Of a stretch of 64,000 nucleotides of DNA, positions 30,402-44,745 are shown in pieces; position 1 is the first letter of the stretch; each line of letters starts with the position of its first letter. Source of the DNA: Muraenolepis orangiensis (taxonomy: Eukaryota; Chordata; Actinopteri; Gadiformes; Muraenolepididae); the NCBI GenBank assembly GCA_027704905.1, contig CM051013.1, forward strand, positions 11,519,707 through 11,583,706. The letters are read 5' to 3'. Position numbers and translations under genes: made by a program. A model generated the notes under the pieces. That model was not told the DNA's origin and ran no database searches. It saw nothing but the letters and a program-made list of their open reading frames with translations.

Positions 30402-31013
30402 TATATATATATATATATATATATACATATAGTGATTTATATAGTGATTTAAACAAGCAGCTGTTCAGAGCTGCTTTGAATGTGTTTTGGTGTTATTGTT
30501 AACTTGTTGTTTCCTCTTAAATGTGTTTATGTATCCATGTACCAAATAAAGTCTAAAAGAATAGACTGTGTGAAGTTCTGTTGAGCTGGCCTTGCGTGGC
30601 CATGATGAAAGTGATGGACAGAAGGGCGACACAAAAAGTAATTGTATATAATGTAATTAACAATATGTAATTGTAAATAAAAAAAATTGTGAAAAATGCA
30701 CCAGCCGCCACTGAGTATAATATAATATAGTATAGTATAATACACAGGCGTTTTTCTTTTTTCAAGTTGGTCGCTGTGTCTCTCCATTTCTTTCTCTCCA
30801 GGCAACTGTTGCTATGTACTGTTACTTTAAGACTTTGAGTTACTTTAAGTGTCGCGCGGTGTCTCGGAACACTCGTTTGGCGCGATCTGTTGTTGTGCAA
30901 TTACATGTGCAATTACGGTACATCGAAAAGTCTAAACCCCGATTATAAAACGACCCATCTTTTTCAGGTTTTTTTCTAGGAAAAAAACCCGTCTTATATT
31001 CGGGTCAATACGG
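30402..31013. mobile_element. Remnants of the outer hAT-like and pogo elements
   Basis: The hAT-like right end CCAGCCGCCACTG finishes at 30713, followed by AGTATAAT, as at 6284. The outer pogo right end finishes at 31013. Their left ends are missing in this unit, so the whole 28.56-31.0 kb block is a copy of the B1-A1 nest with its left side removed. Confidence 0.65.
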
Positions 31014-31076
31014 TAGTTTGTATTGTGTCCGTCATGTCTGATAGTATGTGTAAAGTATGTCTCCTGCGCAATTAAT

Positions 31077-31538
31077 CACTGCAGTGTCTTTGAAGGGTGG
31101 GTCGAGAGGGAGGGGGTCACTGCAGTGTCTTTGAAGGGTGGGTCAAAAGGGTGGGGGTCACTGCAGTGGCTTTGAAGGGTGAGTCGAGAGGGAGGGGGTC
31201 ACTGCAGTGTCTTTGAAGGGTGAGTCGAGAGGGAGGGGGTCACTGCAGTGGCGTAGAAGGGTGAGTCGAGAGGGAGGGGGTCACTGCAGTGTCTTTGAAG
31301 GGTGAGTCGAGAGGGAGGGGGTCACTGCAGTGGCTTTGAAGGGTGAGTCGAGAGGGAGGGGGTCACTGCAGTGGCGTAGAAGGGTGAGTCGAGAGAGAGG
31401 GGGTCACTGCAGTGTCTTTGAAGGGTGAGTCGAGAGGGAGGGGGGTCACTGCAGTGTCTTTGAAGGGTGAGTCGAGAGAGAGGGGGTTGTGAATACTTTT
31501 TTTTGGAGGTTGCGGCTCTAAAAGGTTGAGAACCACTG
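31077..31538. repeat. 41-bp minisatellite (10 units) beside a hAT end
   Basis: CACTGCAGTG recurs ten times from 31077 to 31447. The 3' border GGTTGAGAACCACTG is at 31524-31538. This is the A2 counterpart of 6647-7035, two units longer. Confidence 0.8.
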
Positions 31539-33092
<1,554 letters not shown>

Positions 33093-33397
33093 TGCCGAAC
33101 GGTGTTGGAGCAGACGAGTCCCTGTGTTCCCTAGCAAGACATTCATTTTAGATATGGATCCGAGTGATGCGATAGATTAGGCGTTATAACAGTGTGTGTG
33201 TGTGTGTGTGTGGGGGGGGGGGGGGTTGCTTAGCGCCAGGAGGTGACCTCTACCTATGGTTTACATATTTATTGTTTACATACCTGTATGATAGTCATGT
33301 CCATTTTTGTCTACCAAAGGTGTGTGTCGTACTTACCCTATAAATGAATCGTCAATTGTGGATATAACTACATACCCCTGCTCACTACCTGCTGTAT

Positions 33398-33489
<92 letters not shown>

Positions 33490-33604
33490 CTGGTATATGA
33501 CCCCTGCTCACTACCTGTTTATACTTGTATACTTACCTTTATATATATATGTATTACCATGCACTTACTACTGCAACAGTAATTTGCCCTTTCCCGTGAA
33601 GCCT

Positions 33605-33806
33605 CATCATGTTCCTGGGGACGGGGCCTCGACTGGAAACTCGACCAATCATGTTCCTGGGGGCGGGCACTCGACTGGAAACTCGACCAATCATGTTCCT
33701 GGAGGCGGGCACTCGACTGGAAACACGACCAATCATGTTCCTGGGGGCGGGAACTCGGCTGGAAACACGACCAATCATGTTCCTGGGGGCGGGAACTCGA
33801 CTGAAG
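33605..33806 (+). promoter_or_regulatory. A2 candidate promoter: five-unit CCAAT/GC-box array
   Basis: Five 42-bp units; CCAAT starts at 33645, 33687, 33729 and 33771. One unit has GGAGGCGGG instead of GGGGGCGGG. The candidate donor AGTACG/GTAAGT follows at about 33865. One unit more than A1. Confidence 0.5.
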
Positions 33807-34554
33807 ACAACGAATATGTTACTGGGAATGACTTAACTGTTGCTTCTTCGTCAAGTACAGTACGGTAAGTTAAGCGCTCTCCAGTTTAAGTCAACAATAA
33901 TATGCTCGTCAATATATTAAAAAAAAGTTCAAAAAAAGAATAAAGTCATTTGTTTATAAGTTAAGCATGTATTTTTAACTATAACGTGTATTAACAATGG
34001 TGTTAAATGTATGCTTTCGCTTTTCCGCTGGTTAGTTAAAGAAACGGGTTTCAACATTCTGGCTCCTGTGAAGTGGTCTTTACATGTCTTTGAAAAGTTG
34101 TTGAATTAAGTGTAGGCCTATTTTGATTTAGTTCACCGAGCTGTAACGTTGTCGTGCAGTTTAAAGGCTTTTAAATATGGTGCTACGGGTTATACTTTTT
34201 TCCGACTCATTACGTCTCAGGCACCACAATATGGTCGGTTATAAATAAAACAATATCTGAAAAAAACCATTTCTTAATCCATAATACTGACATTTGTCGA
34301 GTGGACCCAAATGCACCACAGAGACAGAGACTGGAGAGACAGAGAAACGTTCCGCCGCTAGGGGTCAGTAGTGGCCTGCGTTACAGACCTAGACCTGTAC
34401 ATGTATTACTATTTCATAAATGTGGTTTTGATTCGTCTTGTAATTTGTCAATTGTTGAATCAGTCATATTCCTTAATAATAACTGCACACATGACACTTA
34501 GTAAAGCTTTTACATTTATTAACCGCTGTATTTATTTTTGTCTCCCAAAACGGC

Positions 34555-36562
34555 ATGGCAGTGATGACACGACGAACAATGTACAGAATATATTTAGTCC
34601 TGTTTATGGCAAGCCATGCATTAGCAAACTGTCCCCCGGATGAGTACAGAGTTGGAGGTGAATGTTGTCCAAAATGTCCTGCTGGTAAGAGCCAAATATC
34701 TGAACTGTTAAATGTATGAGTTAAAAAATGTAATCTGATTCAATAAATACTAATTAATTTGTATGAAACCAGTTGAAATAGGACAAATTCAACATTCTCA
34801 ATATTTCCACACAACAGGAAAGTATGTGGAGGATTGCTCACATACAGACAGAACCATTACAGAGTGCAAACCATGTGAACCAGGAACCTTCAAAGATGGC
34901 CGTAATGCCCTGAAGCAGTGCTCTAACTGTACACGGTGTGACGCAGGTACAGGCAACCCCCAGATCTACTGTTCACCATTAACCGTTAACATTATATTGT
35001 TCATGTTCGTTCAGAGAGGTTGTGTATGTTGTCTCAGGTTGTCACTAACTGCGTTGTGGTTGACAGGTCTCGGCCTGAAGGAGAAGAAGTCGTGTACCTT
35101 AACATCAGATGCCCTGTGTGAGACCCGGGATGGATACTTCTGTGTTGACCCCAGTGGAGGTGGATGTTTGGCAGCTCAGAACCACCGTCTGACTTGTAGT
35201 CCTGGTCAATACATCAGTCAAAGAGGTCGGTGTCTACATCTAAACATCAACGTTAAATCACAGAGTCCAAACATGGGGCTGTACTTTGTTTTACCCCCAC
35301 AGCCTACTTTAGCATTCACTCGTTTGGACTAGTTAGAGTGAAAAGGAACGCAATGGAAGACTGGAGAGGAACGTGGAATCAATTAAACATCACTGCAACA
35401 AAGAAGGAATTAGTGGATTGTTTAATGAAATGAGTCAGGCCAACACACCCTTACAAAGGAAAGGAGTTATAACTGATAATACAATTCAATAAAACATGGA
35501 AACATGTTTTAATAAATTTTTCTACAGGAACACCAGATAATGACACAGAGTGCCTTCACTGTACTGACGGAACATTCTCAGACGGCACATCAACGTCTTG
35601 CCAGACCCACACAAAGTAAGTGTATGTATGTATGTATGTATGTATGTATGTATGTATGTATGTATGTATGTATGTTAGCTTTGTAACAGAAGCCAGCCGG
35701 TGGTGCTGTGCAGTGAAGTAAACCTCACTCCCCGGCGATGAAGCTACAGCGTGGGCTTTAGCTTCTCACGTTAGAGCGTCGCCTCTCAGACCTCTGGTTG
35801 TGTTGCTTACTGCATTGTAGCAGCATGTACAAGATACAAGATACAAGAATACATACAAATACTCCCCATTCTCTTCCGCAGTATAAATCTCCAAAACAAC
35901 ACCATGAAAATAAAAATAATATGTACAATAAAAATAAGCAAAAAAAGAGCAATGTACATGTTTTTTAAATTTTTTTACAAAAATCTTTAAAAGCATTTAA
36001 AGTGCCAGTAGTGCAGCAGCATCATGAATACAGTGCAGTAACTGTGATGAGTCCAGAAAGTCCAGCAAAGTATGTAAGTGTAATGTTAATGACATGTTAT
36101 ATAGGTGAAATGTACAGGCCTTTAGAGAGACCACTCACACACCACCCACTTGCTGAACTCCATCCTTCTCTCCTCTTTTCTCACGTCTTCCTTCTAATTG
36201 GCTCCTCTCCCCTCATTGGACCGCAGAAAGTTATCATACTTATCCCCAGCCCATCTCTCTCCATACGCGTCATGGCTGTGCTGAGTGAAAGGCGCCTACT
36301 AAACGTAACATGTGGTTTGTGTCCTTTGTATTTCAGATGTGAAACTGTTGGACTCAAGCTGATAAAACCAGGAAGTGATTCAACGGATTCCGGATGTACA
36401 GAAGACAGTCCAGACATAGGACAAGTATGGGAAGCAATAGGAAAAGGGGGAATCTTAACAGTAATCTTCGCTTTTCTGTTTGTTGGCTTTTTTATTCGGC
36501 TTTTCTTCTTTAATGATGCTGGAAGAAACAAAACTCATCATCTGGTGTCAAATGTTCCATAG
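34555..36562 (+). CDS. tnfrsf14-like: A2: HVEM-like TNF receptor with transmembrane helix and short tail
   Basis: Exons 34555-34684, 34818-34946, 35067-35225, 35528-35615 and 36337-36562 total 732 nt (243 aa). Signal peptide, four cysteine-rich repeats, membrane helix (IFAFLFVGFFIRLFFF) and tail NDAGRNKTHHLVSNVP match A1. Differences include VEDCSHTDR for VEKDCTDR in exon 2, TFKDG for TFKAG, and CTEDSPD for CAEHGPD just before the membrane. No break is visible, so with A1 it is the best candidate for a working type A gene. The exon-3 donor GTCGGT is weak; reading on would add about 35 residues and stop at 35330. Confidence 0.82.
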
Positions 36563-37200
36563 CATTATATTTGAGTTTGTAGCATGGAGCCCTCAAACCC
36601 ACCAGAGGCCCCAAGCTGCCATTTGCCTTTTCTTGTTTTTGCTTTGGTGCGTTTTGCCTACATGCAGCCATTGGAAAAATCCAATGTGTGTGTGTGTGTG
36701 TGAGGGGGGGGGGGGTGCTGCGGCCCGACGGCCTGGAAGCCCTGTCTCATACCGTCTCCAGGCAGGCACACACCGAGGGACACATGGTAGCCTTCTCATA
36801 CCGGTTCGAGTACTTGGTTCGCCGTGTCACATCGCGAATTTAGAGCGTAAATATCAGCCTAATATCTAATATATTTTTTAAAGCAAAAAAGAGACACATT
36901 TCACTTTCCTGGTGGACAGTCATTATTGTAAAACGTGTTGCTAAACGTTGGCGAACAAACATATTGTAACCGAGCGTTGGCGCTGATCTTAAATCCAGAG
37001 TCTCGATTCGAAGACAGAGTTGGAGAGAAGACAGACTTGGCTTTACTTCGATCGGTCACTCCGGAAGCTCGTGAGTGACCAGGAATATCTTGTCAATCTA
37101 CGGAAAGCCGCGAGGGGATCAAATGCATTAATTTCACTCGACCTGCTCACCTGATAACAAACGATACCGTTCACTTAATAGTTCATCGATTAATACTGAC
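36563..37200 (+). other. A2 3' flank
   Basis: Near-identical to the flanks of A1 and A3, with a TG/G run near 36686-36715. No gene is seen. Confidence 0.6.
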
Positions 37201-37399
37201 CGAACATTGAACATACATTCTATTGGTTTGTAATGTGTTTATCATTTGCACATATATATATATACTGTGTATATATATATATATGTGTATGTATATATAA
37301 TATATATACATACACATATATATATATATACACAGTATATATATATATGTGCAAATGATAAACACATTACAAACCAATAGAATGTATGTTCAATGTTCG
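37201..37399. repeat. Perfect 199-bp palindrome (99-bp arms, 1-base centre)
   Basis: Arms 37201-37299 and 37301-37399 are exact reverse complements around A at 37300; I checked the pairing base by base. The left arm is the ordinary A flank sequence (CGAACATTGAACATACATTC...), so the right arm is an added inverted copy. The next palindrome begins at the very next base. Confidence 0.93.
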
Positions 37400-37492
37400 A
37401 GAAATAAAGTGCATGAACAGAATATATACAGTATATATATATATATTATATATATATATACTGTATATATTCTGTTCATGCACTTTATTTCT
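37400..37492. repeat. Perfect 93-bp palindrome (46-bp arms, 1-base centre) abutting the first
   Basis: Arms 37400-37445 and 37447-37492 are exact reverse complements around T at 37446. The right arm is ordinary flank sequence (CTGTATATATTCTGTTCATG...TTTATTTCT), so the left arm is the added inverted copy. Confidence 0.93.
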
Positions 37493-38530
37493 GGCAACCC
37501 TTTATATTGATTATTCTACAGATTATTGTATAATCTAAACACTTTCTAATCAACATTCAATCATTGAATATGCTAGCAGGCAAAGGAGTGATTATGACTT
37601 CATAATGGGCGTATGTAGCAGCCGCAATGGAAAAAGCTCAAGGGGTCGATCTCACAGAACCGCGTCTTCGTTTTCCCGTTGACGAGCGGTTATTTTAACA
37701 TTTCTTTGTTTTTAAACGTGTGGACCATCAACGAAGGCAGCTCAGCACAGGTGTACCGTGTACCAGGTTGGCATAAGATAGGAAAATAACGTTCATTAGG
37801 GCGGTTCATTACGCTCAGTGATCGGCCCACTGTTTTTACAGTGAGATGTGTATGTTGTGTTTAGCTTGCATTCATTTGGATGTGTTATTCAATGGAAGGA
37901 ATCAAACATTTTAAATAAACATTTTAAAGAAAATCTGTCTCATTGGTGCACATTTGGGAGATGTTATAATGCAGATTCTGTAAATCCTGTATGCTTTCTT
38001 GATTTGTCACTGAAATGTGTTCCTAAATCGAGTCTAAAATCGAGTCTAAATCAGTTCCAATCCAAATATTTCTTGTACATAGATATCCAAATAGTTTAAT
38101 AGATAAATGATGGAGGTAAAGACTGTCTTTTAACCTGTAAATTTAAACTGTAAATTATATTATATTACCATGCACTTTACTGCAATATTTGCACTCTGGT
38201 TAGATGCTAACTTATTTTCGCTGTACTGTACTTGTGCTGTACAATAACAATACATTTGAATCGAATCGAATCTAAACATGTAATCGCTCTCCAATGACTT
38301 TGTATTGTGAGAAGGTGCCTCCTGGTCATTTTCGTTTTCTAATAAAAAACGGAAACATGTCTAAAAGCTGTTGTGTGACATGATGCATTACCAGCAAGGT
38401 AAATAACATTTATTTTCGGTTTGGCAGTTTGTAAAAATGTATTTCCGGGTTCTTTATCTTGTTGGTTGAGCATCCTGTCTCAAAGCAGCTTTTAGGCATA
38501 TTTCAGTTTTTTGTTAGAGTCTAGATCTAT
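37493..38530 (+). other. Spacer A2 to the TACTA array
   Basis: AATAAA near 37915 is the first clear polyadenylation signal below A2. A LINE 3' tail with (AATCG/AATCT)n lies at about 38162-38278. No gene is seen. Confidence 0.5.
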
Positions 38531-39459
38531 TGTCCCCCCCCCCCAGCGCAAATGCCCAAAACACTACCCTACTATACTATACTACACTACTATACTGTGC
38601 TTCACACTACCCTACTATACTATACTACACTACTATACTGTGCTTCACACTACCCTACTATACTATACTACACTACTATACTGCGCTTCACACTACCCTA
38701 CTATACTATACTACACTACTATACTGTGCTTCACACTACCCTACTATACTATACTACACTACTATACTGTGCTTCACACTACCCTACTATACTATACTAC
38801 ACTACTATACTGTGCTTCACACTACCCTACTATACTATACTACACTACTATACTGTGCTTCACACTACCCTATACTATACTATACTATACTATACTATAC
38901 TATACTATACTATACTATACTACTATACTGGGCTTCACACTACCCTACCCTACTATACTATACTACACTACTATACTGGGCTTCACACTACCCTACTATA
39001 CTATACTACACTACACTACTGGGCTTCACACTACCCTACCCTACTATACTATACTACACTACTATGCTGGGCTTCACACTACCCTACTATACTATACTAC
39101 ACTACTATACTGTGCTTCACACTACCCTACTATACTATACTATACTATACTATACTACACTACTATACTGTGCTTCACACTACCCTACCCTACTATACTA
39201 TACTACACTACTATGCTGGGCTTCACACTACCCTACTATACTATACTATACTACACTACTGGGCTTCACACTACCCTACTATACTATACTACACTACACT
39301 ACTGGGCTTCACACTACCCTACTATACTATACTACACTACACTACTGGGCTTCACACTACCCTACTATACTATACTACACTACACTACTGGGCTTCACAC
39401 TACCCTACCCTACTATACTATACTACACTACTATGCTGGGCTTCACACTACCCTCTACC
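38531..39459 (+). repeat. 43-bp TACTA minisatellite upstream of B3
   Basis: About 21 units, longer than the array at 14147. The first seven units are almost all the TGTGCTTC form; later ones are mixed with TGGGCTTC. C run before it is about 11. All three forward frames stay open for over 900 bp. Confidence 0.95.
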
Positions 39460-39489
39460 CCCTCACACTACCCGCGGAATATCCTAGAC

Positions 39490-41150
39490 GCACCCAGAGA
39501 AGTTGCGTCGTTCTCAAGCCAAATGGTAAGCTTAACGCTCTGTAGTTAAAGTCAAATCTGATATGATCGTCACTATATTCAAGTCATTAGTTTATAAGTT
39601 AAGGTTGTATATACAACTATTAACACGTGATATTGCTTTCACTTTATGTTGGACAAAACAACAAGGGCCTTTTTGTTTTCCAACGTCAAAAAACATTCTG
39701 ACTCCTGTGAACTTGTCTGTGAATAAATTAAGTCTAGGCCTATTTTCAACTAGATTTGGTTCAGCAGTTGGGCTGTAACTTTGTCGCAGTTTATAGTATT
39801 AAAAAAAAATACTGAATCACACACCTTTGACAAATGCACACCTTTGTCTCAAACACATTTGTGCTACATTATAATCTACAGTTCAAACAATGGTGTTAAG
39901 TTGATACTTTTACTTCTGTTGTTCTGCTGGTAAGAGTCAAAGATCTGATTATTCTTATATGCACACAATACCTTACATTACAGTCACGTACAATTGTCAA
40001 AGACACTTCTCACCCCAACCATGGACTGTTTGCCCTCCTCCCCTCCAGGAGGCGCTACAGGAACCTTTGTTCCAAGTCAAGCAGGCCCAGGAGCAGCTTC
40101 TTCCCCTCAGCTGTCATCTCTCTGAACTCTGTACCACAAAGACAGCCCCCCTGTCCCCCCGCCATTAACATGCACTTTACTGCAACATTTGCATTTGCAA
40201 CTTCTATTCGCTGTACTTTACAGTACTGTGTGCAATGACAACAATTGGAATTTAATCTAATCTAATCTAATTTAGCAGACGCTTTTGTCCAAGGCAATTT
40301 ACAAATATGCATTCAACATACCTGTAGGTAGGCAAGACAACTACTAGTCACCAGAAGTGCATTTCCTTCCTAACAAGCCTCCAAGAGCAGTCGACTGAGG
40401 CTGCGCTACACTTTGAGGAGCTGAGTATTCCAGACTGTAGTGTTTGAGAAGTTGCGGCATTACAATTTAAAGTAAGGTCAACTAAACTCTCACTCTTGTT
40501 TAAGTCAAATCTGACATTCTCGTCAGTATCATCAAGTCATTGGCGTGTACGTTAATGTTGTATATTGTAGTATATCTTTATCTTGTTTATTATTGTATAT
40601 ACATTGTTTATATACATTGCACTTTGAGGGCTCAGTCACCTGTACTGTGTCACAACTAACAACAGGGAGAATCAAGAGAGAAGAGATGATGCTTTCCTCC
40701 GTGGGACATAGAACAAGTGTGTGAGTGTTCCAGGAGGGGAGAATATGGGAACGCAAGCTGTCGCTATTGTTTAGTTAGCATTTTAAAGATTAAGATTAGG
40801 CCACCACTCCAACTTTCTCGGCTTCGTGGAAGTGTTGCAGTGGAAACAAAATACAATCGGCTGGCAAGTGTCTACACAGATCCATACTGTAGTGTCCACA
40901 CAGCCAGACAGCTGATCTAAACCTCAACAAACTGCATATTAAACTTCTACATTTATTTTTAATCATAGACGAGGCTGGCTTTCAATAGGACTGTTGATCA
41001 ATATAATAATTATTTAAGTTCAACTAAACAATAATAACATAATAACACACCCACAAATCCCTTAGTCCTCAGTCCTCACCCACCGGCCCCCCACCCTTTC
41101 ATCCATCCCCCTAAAAATTAGAAATAAGAAAGCAAACAATGATCCTTTTG
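39490..41150 (+). other. Relic 5' ends and LINE tail upstream of B3
   Basis: The dead exon-1 end CTGCTGGTAAGAGTC recurs near 39925. The LINE C-terminal fragment and tail at about 40010-40260 are unbroken here. An L2-tail-like repeat in inverted form (AGCAGACGCTTTTGTCCAAG) occupies about 40262-40400 and is missing in the B2 unit. The second relic intron start is at about 40455-40560. Confidence 0.5.
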
Positions 41151-41153
41151 TGG

Positions 41154-41541
41154 CCACTAGAGGGCAATAAACCCACGTTTATTGGTCGGCCAGTTGAAGC
41201 GGGACCGTTGAATCGGCTTATATCAGGTGTCGTGTTCAGAGTTTCCCTGTCCGCTTATAATACGCGACTTTGGGCTTCTCCGTTTTTTGAAGTCGCTTGA
41301 AAAAATCACGGGTCGCGGGTTTGGGCTTGTTTTTAAAATATGGTTGCTTGTGTTCTACTAGTAGGGTCATGTAGGGTAAGGCTGCCTGTCCCTTTAAGAG
41401 AGAGAGGGGGCGGAACAACAACAACTAACTGACTAACTGTGCAGAAAGGGACTTGAGAAGAAGTAAACAAAAACAACGATTTTCTAGCTGTTTTCAATCG
41501 TCTTATTCGGACTCATATTCGGCATTGACGTAGTTTATAAG
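41154..41541 (+). promoter_or_regulatory. CTCF-like motif, GC box and non-coding first exon of B3
   Basis: CCACTAGAGGGCA is at 41154-41166, GAGAGAGAGGGGGCGG near 41398-41413, and the donor TTTATAAG/GTGAGT at 41541/41542. Matches 17068-17457. Confidence 0.5.
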
Positions 41542-43291
41542 GTGAGTAATAATGTAGGCCTACTGTATTTTCAACGTTTTTATTCGCTGTTGTCGAACAT
41601 GGCGCCTATCTACTTAATACTGATTGTTGAGGGAAACGGCTGTGGTAATGGTAGTTCCTTATATGTCATGTAGTTGGGTTTTTGTAGGCACATTTCTTGG
41701 ACTTGTGAAATAAGTGTATAGGGCTATGAAGAAGGGTATATTCGTTTTGATCGGCAGCGTACTTTGAACCCTCCCATGGCGCGCTCAGCACTAAAGTAAA
41801 GTTAGTTATTATTATTAGTAATAGTTAGTAGTATTATGTCAACGTTGACATGATTATTGCTGTAAATGGTATACAATGTTATAAAATGGCTGTTGGGCCT
41901 CTCAGCTTTTGCAAGCTATTAAAGCATGTTTTAGCATTTAACATAAAGTAGGCCTATCTCATAAATGGAAATCAACCAATGTTCTCATATGTGAATAATG
42001 CATAAGCTATAGACAATAGAAAAACGAATCTCCACCGAATATCAAATGTCCAATATAGCAACTTGCTATGTTTCAGTGTTAGTCGGGATGGTCGTTTCGG
42101 GATGGAAAGACACTGCGTGTGGAGAGCTCCAACTTTATGTATCTGGTAATGGCAATGGACTGCTTTTATATAGCGCTTTTATCCAAGGCGCTTTACAAGT
42201 CATGCTGTGGACTGGGGGTTTAGGCGTAGACTGCGCAGGGTGACACGCTGTGATTGGTTCATGGGTGATAAGGGGTTTGCCCAAAGCTTTAAACTACGCC
42301 AATATTATGATAGGTTATTAATACTTTGTTGCGCAGTCATTGAGGCAGATCATATCTTGATGTTGCTCACACATCAATTACTGAACATCAATTCTCAAAC
42401 ACAAAGATGACATTTTAAGTTGGATATATATTATATAGTTAGTTAGATAGTTATTATGTTAATATTTGATCATATATTATTTGAGTTGCCTATACCTGGC
42501 GCTCCTTCAACCGTTCTCAAACTTGACACGTCTGGTGCATTTGGAGGGGGTAAAATATGATATCACAAATTCTCACATTTGCCTGTGATGTTTAACTCAG
42601 CGGTTTCTTGCGTAAGACACGAAAATACACGTAATACTTATTTAGCCGTCCGGCGGATTTATTGAGTTGGCTCACATGAACTTGCCCATGAACAGACACA
42701 CACACACAGGCGCGCAAGCCTCACACACTCTTGGTAACTCCGGAGACGCAGAGTACGTGTTTGCGTAGTGACGTCACCTTCTCATATTAACATATTACCG
42801 TAAGCACGGTAGAAGAAGGTAACCGTAGTATACACAGTAAAGCAGTAGGTAAGGACGTAAATGGTACAACGTACATGTAAATACTCTACAGCCTGTTTTT
42901 AGCTAAATATAAAAATATAATTTTCTCAATATCTGCCTTTTAGACGGGCTCATACCAGGCGGTGAACCATTTAGCTGAGCTGCTCAATCACATCCCTTTT
43001 GATAAGTTATAGTTTGTCTACAGTTCACAACACACATGTTCATATGTTCCAAACCAGCCTACCTTCATTCGGGTGATTTAAACGGTGGTTAAGTATGATA
43101 CGAACACGGGTAACACTATAATTGAAACGTAACTTCCCCATCTTGTCTGAAGATATTTATTAACTGCTGTTTTGTTTTGATCTCTCCCCAGATATGCACG
43201 GCAATGGTGACGTGCCAGCCAATGTACAACACGTGGTGTTCGCTGCCGTCAAAATCTGTTGAGCAGTTTGATGGTTGAAGCTCATCCAAGT

Positions 43292-44396
43292 ATGACTGCC
43301 GTGTTATTTTTCAATGTTCAATTCATGTTCATTATACTTTTTTTTTTTTTCAATCTGTATTTCATCGGCAATGCTGCAAATTGTCGCCAGGCAGAATACA
43401 AAGTGGGAGATGAATGTTGTCCTCTCTGTTCACCTGGTAAGAGTACAATATCAGAACTACTGAATAATTACTGACAGAATCAAGTTCAAATTGTGTTGAA
43501 TGCAGCCCACAGAATGTCTGAATTAGCTGGCTAACTAATTCAAGTTCTAATTGTTTTGCATGCAGCCCACATAATGTCTGAATTAGCTAGCCAACTAGCT
43601 GACTAAATTGTGCTCTAATTGCGTTGCATGGTAAATGGACTGCATTTATATAGCGCTTCTACCCAAAGCGCTTTACAATTATTGCCTCCCATGCACCTAT
43701 TCATACACCGACGGCAGGTGTCAGCCATGCAAGGAGACAGCCAGGTCGTCAGGAGTAATTAGGGTTAGGGTGTCTTGCTCAGGGACACCACAAACCCTTG
43801 GCTGAGGAGAAGCCGGGGATCTAACCGGAATGGGGCCAGAAAACCTTTCTGAGCTAATGCAGTCCACAGAATGTCTGAATTAGCCAGCTAATGCTAGCTT
43901 GAATTAATAAGTTAATCCAAATTTGTTTTCCAGCATGGTCAATTGACAAACATTTCTGTCCAACAGGAATGCATGTTTCTGAGCACTGCACAGAATTCAC
44001 CGGTACATTGTGCGCACCCTGTGAAGAAGGTACATTCCAAGATGACTACAACGGTCGTGAACAGTGCTTTGGGTGTAAGAACTGTGACACAGGTACATTT
44101 AGACTTTTTTAGATTAATGTTTTACAAACCCCTTGATAATATGCCAAATGTCACGGTATCATGGCTCAGTGAAACACAGCCGTGAACACAAGGATTGAGT
44201 GACCGGCATAATTACCTGCTTTACCTAACAAGTTATTGTAATCAAAAACTTCCTCAGAAAACGTTTTCATTCTCTCAGGTTGTCAGTAACTGCGTTGTGG
44301 TTGACAGGTCTCGGCCTGAAGGAGAAGAAGTTGTGTACAGAAACATCAGACGCTCTGTGTGAGCCTCTGGATGAACCACTTTTTTTGAATAAATAA
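43292..44396 (+). pseudogene. tnfrsf14-like: B3: truncated HVEM-like receptor, cut in exon 3
   Basis: Exon 1 (43292-43436; in-frame ATG also at 43271) and exon 2 (43967-44092) are intact, with CRD1 EYKVGDECCPLC. Exon 3 starts at 44308 but after EPLD (44372) runs into unrelated sequence. The frame continues PLFLNK and stops at TAA 44394-44396; AATAAA (44388-44393) overlaps the stop. If used, it would yield about 119 residues: signal peptide, CRD1 and most of CRD2, no membrane anchor. Exons 4-6 are gone. It retains promoter, leader and uORF. I class it as a truncated gene; a small secreted product is possible but unproven. Confidence 0.75.
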
Positions 44397-44556
44397 TGAA
44401 AATACATAATTTTTCTTTGTTTGTGTCCATTATTTGGAAAGTCCTGCTTTACAAATTGGTGTTTGGATATACATTTAATAAGGTTATTTTACATTTTTGT
44501 ACAATTACAATGACCATGTCTAGGGGGTTCACATACTTTCGAGCAGCACTGTATAT
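44373..44556. mobile_element. Tc1/mariner-like terminal fragment at the B3 break
   Basis: The segment ends GGGGGTTCACATACTTTCGA then GCAGCACTGTA, a form of terminal repeat common in fish Tc1-like non-autonomous elements. Only one end is present. Confidence 0.55.
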
Positions 44557-44559
44557 ATA

Positions 44560-44745
44560 GTTATATATTGTGGAGTGTGTGTGGTTGGTGGCTGGTTTAA
44601 GCATCCTCACCTAGCCTGAGTTGGACTTAATGGCTGGTGAGGCTGCACAAATGTGGGTCATCGCTAATCAAGGCTCACAGGTTAAAACAGCCAGCACCAC
44701 ACACACTCGAGTGTGGTGCTGTAATCGTTGTAATCGCTTGTAAAA
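44560..44745. repeat. Inverted piece of B intron 5 at the B3/B4 junction
   Basis: TATATTGTGGAGTGTGTGTG to CCAGCACCACACACACTCGAG is the reverse complement of B2 22720-22870. It then joins a piece of the TATAGCGC repeat and the B4 upstream region. The junction is thus an inversion plus deletion. Confidence 0.7.

Noticed and set aside
43755..43775. Telomere-like TTAGGGTTAGGG in B introns
   Set aside because: Only two units, inside a dispersed repeat that is present in all B copies.
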